DNA of 38,882 nt from Micavibrio sp. (GTDB taxonomy: Bacteria > Pseudomonadota > Alphaproteobacteria > Micavibrionales > Micavibrionaceae): NCBI GenBank assembly GCA_028290825.1, contig JAQGJB010000052.1, forward strand, positions 1 through 38,882, read 5' to 3'. A program made the position numbers and the translations under genes. Shown one piece after another: positions 34,771-38,882 of the stretch (positions are counted from its first letter, which is position 1; each line of letters opens with the position of its first letter). The notes below the pieces were generated by a model that worked only from the letters and a program-made list of their open reading frames with translations, searched no databases and was not told the origin of the DNA.

Positions 34771-35439
34771 ATGAGAACGCTGTACCACCTCTGGCTTCAT
34801 CCTTTCTCGCGCAAGGTGCGTATCGCCCTTGCTGAGAAGCGCCTCGATTTCGACCTGAAAATTGAAAAGGTATGGGAGCGCCGGACCGAATTCCTGGCGC
34901 TGAACCCCGCCGGTGATGTTCCGGTTCTGGTCGAACGTGACGGCACGACCTTGGCCAATTCCCAGGTTATCTGCGAATACCTGGAGGAGGTTTACCCCGA
35001 AGTGAACCTGCTCGGCTTTGACCCTGTCCAACGCGCCGAGACGCGCCGCCTGACAAGCTGGTTCGATGTCAAATTCAACCGCGAAGTGACGGATAACCTG
35101 GTCGGCGAGAAGCTGATGAAGCGTTTCCTGAAACTGGGTGAACCGCATGGCCCCTCGATCCGCGCCGGGCATGCCAACATTCATTATCATCTTGATTACA
35201 TTGGCTTCCTGACCGAAAAACGCAAATGGCTGGCGGGGGAGAATTATTCTCTGGCCGATATCGCCGCCGCGTCGCACTTATCCGCCATCGATTATATCGG
35301 TGACGTCCCGTGGGAAGAACACCAGGCCGCGCGCAATTGGTATGCGCGCGTGAAATCACGCCCCAGCTTCCAGCCGCTTCTGGAAGACCGTATTCCGGGC
35401 TTTACCCCCGTTGAGCACTACGAAAACGTGGATTTCTAG
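34771..35439 (+). CDS. Glutathione S-transferase family protein
   Basis: 222-residue soluble protein with an N-terminal thioredoxin-like domain (1-78) and an all-helical C-terminal domain (about 90-210). PFSRKVRIAL carries a possible catalytic Ser13, P51 in GDVPVL is the cis-Pro, and S64 in ANSQVICEYLEE contacts the glutathione glutamate. The C-terminal YSLADIAAASHLS is the conserved N-capping box region. Substrate unknown. In alphaproteobacteria this subgroup often lies near uppP and an SDR-type gene, both present nearby. There is no obvious Shine-Dalgarno before the ATG, and a TAGACT stretch seven bases upstream leaves open a near-leaderless mRNA. Confidence 0.87.
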   Translation: MRTLYHLWLHPFSRKVRIALAEKRLDFDLKIEKVWERRTEFLALNPAGDVPVLVERDGTTLANSQVICEYLEEVYPEVNLLGFDPVQRAETRRLTSWFDVKFNREVTDNLVGEKLMKRFLKLGEPHGPSIRAGHANIHYHLDYIGFLTEKRKWLAGENYSLADIAAASHLSAIDYIGDVPWEEHQAARNWYARVKSRPSFQPLLEDRIPGFTPVEHYENVDF

Positions 35440-35490
35440 GATATAGTGTCAGGCCGTGAGTAAACCAGGCAGATGCCGGGTAAAGGATTT

Positions 35491-36426
35491 ATGACACAAA
35501 AGAAGCTTTTCTGTTTTGGTTATGGTTACACCTGCGATGTTCTCGCCCATGAACTCATGGGAAAGGGGGATTGGTGTCTGGCCGGAACCACCCGCGATAA
35601 CAACAAACGCCGCTTCCTCCGCAACCAGAATATCAAATCCTTCCTTTTCGATTACCAGCAGCCTTTAGAAGACCCCACCCTTTTCCTGCGCGACACCATG
35701 CACCTCCTGATCTCCGCACCGCCCGATGACGATGGCGATCCTGCCTTCCTGATGCATGCGAATGATATTCTGAATATCCCGACGCTTGAATGGGTCGGCT
35801 ATCTCTCCTCCACCTCCGTCTATGGTGACCGCGATGGCGGCTGGGTAGACGAATCATCCGAGATTCGCCCCTCCAGCAAACGCGGGTCACGTCGCGCCAG
35901 GGCGGAAGAACAATGGCTGAACCTGTTCCGCGCTAAGAAGCTCCCCGTTCATGCCTTCCGTCTCGCCGGTATTTACGGCCCCGGACGGTCTGCGCTTGAT
36001 TCCGTGCGCGTCGGCAACGCCCGCCGCATCGACAAACCCGGCCACGCTTTCAGCCGCATTCATGTCGAGGATATCGCCCAGACCATCATCGCCTCGATGT
36101 ATAAACCCGATCCCGGCGCGTCCTATAACCTGGCCGATGACCTGGCGGCCCCCAGCCAGGAAGTCATCAAATATGCCTGTGAAATGCTGGGCCTCGATGT
36201 GCCGCCGTTGCTGCCCTATGACGACACCGATATGGCCCCGATTGCGCGAAGCTTCTACGCCGACAACAAGCGCATCAGGAATGACCGCATCAAGAATGAA
36301 CTGGGCGTCCAGCTGAAATACCCGACCTATAAAGAGGGTCTTAAGGCCTGTCTTGAAAAGGAAGCGGCTTACCGCGAACGCCTTGGTAATTTCGGCGACC
36401 TGATCACCGCCGACGCGACGGGTTAA
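35491..36426 (+). CDS. NAD(P)-binding epimerase/dehydratase-like protein (extended SDR)
   Basis: 311 residues from the ATG at 35491 (317 from 35473; both ribosome sites are imperfectly spaced). The Rossmann nucleotide motif FGYGYTCDVLA is at the N-terminus, the strand motif YLSSTSVYGDRDGGWVDE near 113, and RLAGIYGPGRS near 155, followed by HVEDIAQTIIASM. These are hallmarks of the YeeZ-like atypical extended SDR proteins. The canonical YxxxK is not clear, so catalysis is uncertain. It follows the GST gene by 51 nt. Its stop lies 3 nt from that of the convergent histidine kinase. Substrate unknown. Confidence 0.82.
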   Translation: MTQKKLFCFGYGYTCDVLAHELMGKGDWCLAGTTRDNNKRRFLRNQNIKSFLFDYQQPLEDPTLFLRDTMHLLISAPPDDDGDPAFLMHANDILNIPTLEWVGYLSSTSVYGDRDGGWVDESSEIRPSSKRGSRRARAEEQWLNLFRAKKLPVHAFRLAGIYGPGRSALDSVRVGNARRIDKPGHAFSRIHVEDIAQTIIASMYKPDPGASYNLADDLAAPSQEVIKYACEMLGLDVPPLLPYDDTDMAPIARSFYADNKRIRNDRIKNELGVQLKYPTYKEGLKACLEKEAAYRERLGNFGDLITADATG

Positions 36427-36429
36427 GTC

Positions 36430-38400
36430 CTACGACTTGGTTTTCTTCTTTAATGCCTCATAGGCATTATACGGCAGGCGGATCGTCACCGTCGTCCCCA
36501 CACCCACCGTCGAATCGATATGCAGCGAACCGCCATGCAGTTCGATCAGTTCCTTGGTGATGGCCAGGCCGAGGCCGGTGCCTTCGTGCTTGCGGGTATA
36601 ATGGGATGCGGCCTGCTCAAAGGGTCGCGTGATGTTTTTCAACTGGTTCGCAGGGATGCCGATACCGGTGTCATGCACCTTGATTGAAACATAATCCCCG
36701 CGCTCGATACATTCGACGCGCACCGACCCGCCGGGTTCGGTGAATTTGACGGCATTGGATAACAGGTTGAGCAACACCTGCATCAACGCGCGGCGGTCGG
36801 CCACAACCTGCAGGCCCTCATTGGTGATATCGATCGACACGTGAATCTTCGCGTCGGTGGCGCGGCCTTCCATCATGTGGATGGCCAGGCGGATCACCTT
36901 GGCGACATGAAGCTCCTCCAGGTCCAGCTCATATTTTCCGGCTTCGATCTTCGACATGTCGAGAATGTCGGAAATCAGGTCGAGCAGATGTTCACCGCTT
37001 TCGCGGATCCCGGCGATATAATCGAGGTAACGCGCCGAGCCAATCGGGCCGAGCAATTGCCGCTGCATCATCTCGGAAAAACCGATGATTGCATTCAGCG
37101 GCGTGCGCAGTTCATGGCTCATATTCGCAAGGAACTGGGATTTCGCGGCATAGGCGCGTTCGGCGGCATCCTTCGCCTCGGTCAGGTTCAGTTCATTGAT
37201 GGTGCGTTCGGTCACATCCTGCATAATGCCGAACAGGGCGATGACATCACCGTGCGGGTCATGTTCGCAACGCCCTTCGCAACGGATATAACGCACCTCG
37301 CCATCGGGGCGTGTGATGCGGAATTCCATTTCGTAATTGTTCTGTTCGATGATCGCGCGCTGGAACGCCTGCAACAGGCGACCGACATCGCGCTTGTGCG
37401 TCATACGGTTGACGGCATCAAGGGCCGGAACGAACGTGCCGCGCTCCACCCCGAAAATTTTGTAAATCTCGTCCGACCATTGAATGTCGTTCGACCCGAC
37501 GCTCCACCGCCAATGACCCATATGGCCGATGGCCTGCGCCTCGCGCAGCATCAATTCCTGCTGGCGCATCGCGTCTTCACCGGTTTTGAACGCGGTCACA
37601 TCGCGCCCGACGCTGTAAATGATATCGCCGGCGCGCTTATGCCGCCACTCCATCCACCGGATGGAACCGTCCTTCGCCATCACCCGGCATTCGCAATCGA
37701 TGATGCTGTTCTGTTCCGCATCGTCATACATCAGGCTGGAGAGGGTATTGCGCGCCTGCGGCTTGTCGTCCGGGTGCACAATGTCGAGAAGGGAGGTTTT
37801 TTTCAGTTCGTCGTCGCTGTAGCCGAGCACGCTGAAAAAATTATCGCCGACTTTGATAAAACGCCCCGTCGCATCCGCAACCGATTGCAGATCATGGGAC
37901 ATGTTGAGGAAATGGCGCAGATCCGTATCGCTGGAAGATTTAACCGGACCTGAATTCGCCTCGGCCTTCTGTTCCATCCGGGCGATCAGTTCCAGGAAAT
38001 TGCTGTCGACCGCGCCGCTGTCGTCAGCCAGGGATGCAACGACAAAAGAGCGCCCGTCTTTCATGCCGATCCGGTCAAAGTGCAGTTCCGCTGTCCGTGT
38101 CCCGAACAGGACCGGGTGAACCCCCTCGCGCAGGGACCGGATCATTGCCGCCGCGTCCGACGTTTCGGCGGCGCCGGACCCGAACATTTTCTGCGCATGA
38201 AACGCTTCTTCCGGATCGGAGAAGGTCAGGAGAGCGCTCAAAGGCTGTCCCCGCAGCGCATCGGACGGGACGCCGCTCAATTCAGAAAAATTGGGTGTTG
38301 CGAAAACAATCCGGCCATGGTCGTCGATAACCACGCGGGCCTGGGATGCCTCAACGGCGGTCCCGGCTTCTGCTGCGTTTTTTTGCGGCATCGTTGCCAT
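36430..38400 (-). CDS. Soluble three-PAS hybrid-less sensor histidine kinase (DivJ/PleC-type HisKA)
   Basis: 656 residues from the ATG at 38398-38400 (GGAG eleven bases upstream); an in-frame GTG at 38418 would add six. No membrane segment is present, so it is cytoplasmic. PAS-like domains lie near 20-125, 170-275 and 290-400; the second and third end in PAC-like segments (GSIRWMEWRHK; GEVRYIRCEG) and DVTxxK/R linkers. HisKA follows with phospho-accepting H429 in NMSHELRTPLNAIIGFSEMM, and the HATPase domain has NLLSNAVKFT, DTGIGIP and GTGLGLA. The HisKA stretch through SGEHLLDLISDILDMSKIEAGK resembles the DivJ/PleC/PdhS group of alphaproteobacterial cell-cycle kinases. No receiver domain and no adjacent response regulator. 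Signal and partner are unknown. Confidence 0.9.
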   Translation of the reverse strand: MATMPQKNAAEAGTAVEASQARVVIDDHGRIVFATPNFSELSGVPSDALRGQPLSALLTFSDPEEAFHAQKMFGSGAAETSDAAAMIRSLREGVHPVLFGTRTAELHFDRIGMKDGRSFVVASLADDSGAVDSNFLELIARMEQKAEANSGPVKSSSDTDLRHFLNMSHDLQSVADATGRFIKVGDNFFSVLGYSDDELKKTSLLDIVHPDDKPQARNTLSSLMYDDAEQNSIIDCECRVMAKDGSIRWMEWRHKRAGDIIYSVGRDVTAFKTGEDAMRQQELMLREAQAIGHMGHWRWSVGSNDIQWSDEIYKIFGVERGTFVPALDAVNRMTHKRDVGRLLQAFQRAIIEQNNYEMEFRITRPDGEVRYIRCEGRCEHDPHGDVIALFGIMQDVTERTINELNLTEAKDAAERAYAAKSQFLANMSHELRTPLNAIIGFSEMMQRQLLGPIGSARYLDYIAGIRESGEHLLDLISDILDMSKIEAGKYELDLEELHVAKVIRLAIHMMEGRATDAKIHVSIDITNEGLQVVADRRALMQVLLNLLSNAVKFTEPGGSVRVECIERGDYVSIKVHDTGIGIPANQLKNITRPFEQAASHYTRKHEGTGLGLAITKELIELHGGSLHIDSTVGVGTTVTIRLPYNAYEALKKKTKS

Positions 38401-38505
38401 GGTCAGTGATTCTCCCACACGGATAAGTGAGATGATGATGACAGCTTTGGCGCTTGTCTTTCAACAAAACTTTCTAATGAACGAGGCTTTTTCCAGATTC
38501 ATATT

Positions 38506-38526
38506 GTTGTCATATATATATACAAC
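38506..38526. promoter_or_regulatory. AT-rich near-palindrome upstream of the kinase gene
   Basis: GTTGT and ACAAC arms flank an alternating AT core, symmetric in all but one base pair. It lies about 105 nt before the kinase start on the minus strand and touches the stop codon of the upstream gene. It may be an operator, a promoter core for the kinase, or a weak terminator for the upstream gene; there is no long T-run to favour the last. Confidence 0.35.
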
Positions 38527-38882
38527 TAGATGGGGAAGGCGGGTTTTTGTGACGGCTTGAAATCAAAAGAGTCCGTTTTCTCATTATACATACTTCCGCC
38601 GCGGCTTAACCGCGCCGCCGCCAGCAGAAAACGTGTAGCGATCCCGCGCTCCGCAGGCCGGGGGAACGCGCCGCGGTTGATCAGGCTGAGCGCGGCCCTG
38701 AAATAACCATTGGTCCAGTTGGGCAGGCTGTGCAATTCCGCTTTAACGGCGAAGGCAACATTGCTGATCGCCCTTATATCCGGTGTATGTCTTTGAAAGC
38801 GAAAATTTTTCACGTCTTCTTCCTGCATCCCATCGATATCAAGCTGGTCCATGGCGGCCACGGCATCAAGGGCTTCAACAAT
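38526..38882 (-). CDS. C-terminal part of an unidentified protein (cut by window end)
   Basis: The frame is open from the stop TAG at 38526-38528 to the last base, giving 118 residues with the beginning outside the window. An internal GTG/ATG near 38850-38861 could be a start, but the frame stays open upstream, so a longer gene is likely. The visible part is charged and Ala/Arg/Phe-rich (DVKNFRFQRHTPDIR, LPNWTNGYFRAAL, GIATRFLLAAARLSRGG) and ends in a Lys/Pro tail. No membrane segment or known motif. It reads in the same direction as the kinase gene. Not recognised. Confidence 0.55.
   Translation of the reverse strand: MVEALDAVAAMDQLDIDGMQEEDVKNFRFQRHTPDIRAISNVAFAVKAELHSLPNWTNGYFRAALSLINRGAFPRPAERGIATRFLLAAARLSRGGSMYNEKTDSFDFKPSQKPAFPI

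Noticed and set aside
36841-37953. A 370-codon plus-strand frame opposite the histidine kinase
   Set aside because: Antisense shadow of a clearly conserved kinase.

Overview
The window looks like a chromosomal segment of an alphaproteobacterium. This rests on a divergent pepA/lptFG pair, an mlaA-mlaC pair, uppP with GST and SDR genes nearby, a soluble histidine kinase with a DivJ/PleC-like HisKA segment, and moderately GC-rich, densely packed genes. The most unusual block is three consecutive DotA/TraY-type membrane proteins. I associate such proteins outside classical type IVB loci with Micavibrio-like lineages, but that taxonomic guess is from memory and unverified. I see no rRNA, tRNA, CRISPR array, insertion sequence or phage gene.

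Layout. (1) Bases 1-5690 are envelope maintenance. A leucyl aminopeptidase (cut by the window start) diverges from lptF-lptG, the inner-membrane half of the LPS exporter. MlaA- and MlaC-type phospholipid transport genes follow, each with its own terminator. (2) Bases 5714-14163, minus strand, hold three tandem DotA/TraY-family paralogues (942, 906 and 902 aa in transcription order) with no other secretion gene in sight. They share four aligned cysteines, a GW-x-GAGIWYN motif in a long extramembrane region and a DIHP-[LI]-AQ motif. (3) Bases 14488-21509 carry the ABC-F translation factor EttA, an outer-membrane barrel-like protein, a 25-aa peptide with a strong Shine-Dalgarno, an unknown 166-aa protein, xseA, an atypical class I/II aminotransferase and a CreA-like protein. 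(4) Bases 21646-29489 are metabolism and RNA modification: putA without the DNA-binding domain, a GFA-fold protein, an I78 inhibitor-like lipoprotein, purD, tadA, rluB-rsmD and uppP. (5) Bases 29625-38882 hold a small membrane protein, yceI plus cytochrome b561, a secreted ankyrin/subtilisin-like fusion, a second yceI, a GST, an NAD-binding epimerase-like protein, a three-PAS histidine kinase and the end of an unknown gene.

The best candidate for an undescribed system is the DotA/TraY triplet. Its intergenic regions carry a TTGAC-N5-GTCAA palindrome before the first gene and a perfect 17-nt palindrome before the third. Second-tier items are the ankyrin/subtilase fusion with Glu at the expected Asp position, an MlaA without a lipobox, and the 25-aa peptide. 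Several convergent gene pairs overlap or nearly touch at their stop codons, so the chromosome is compact and many terminators must be absent or lie inside genes.
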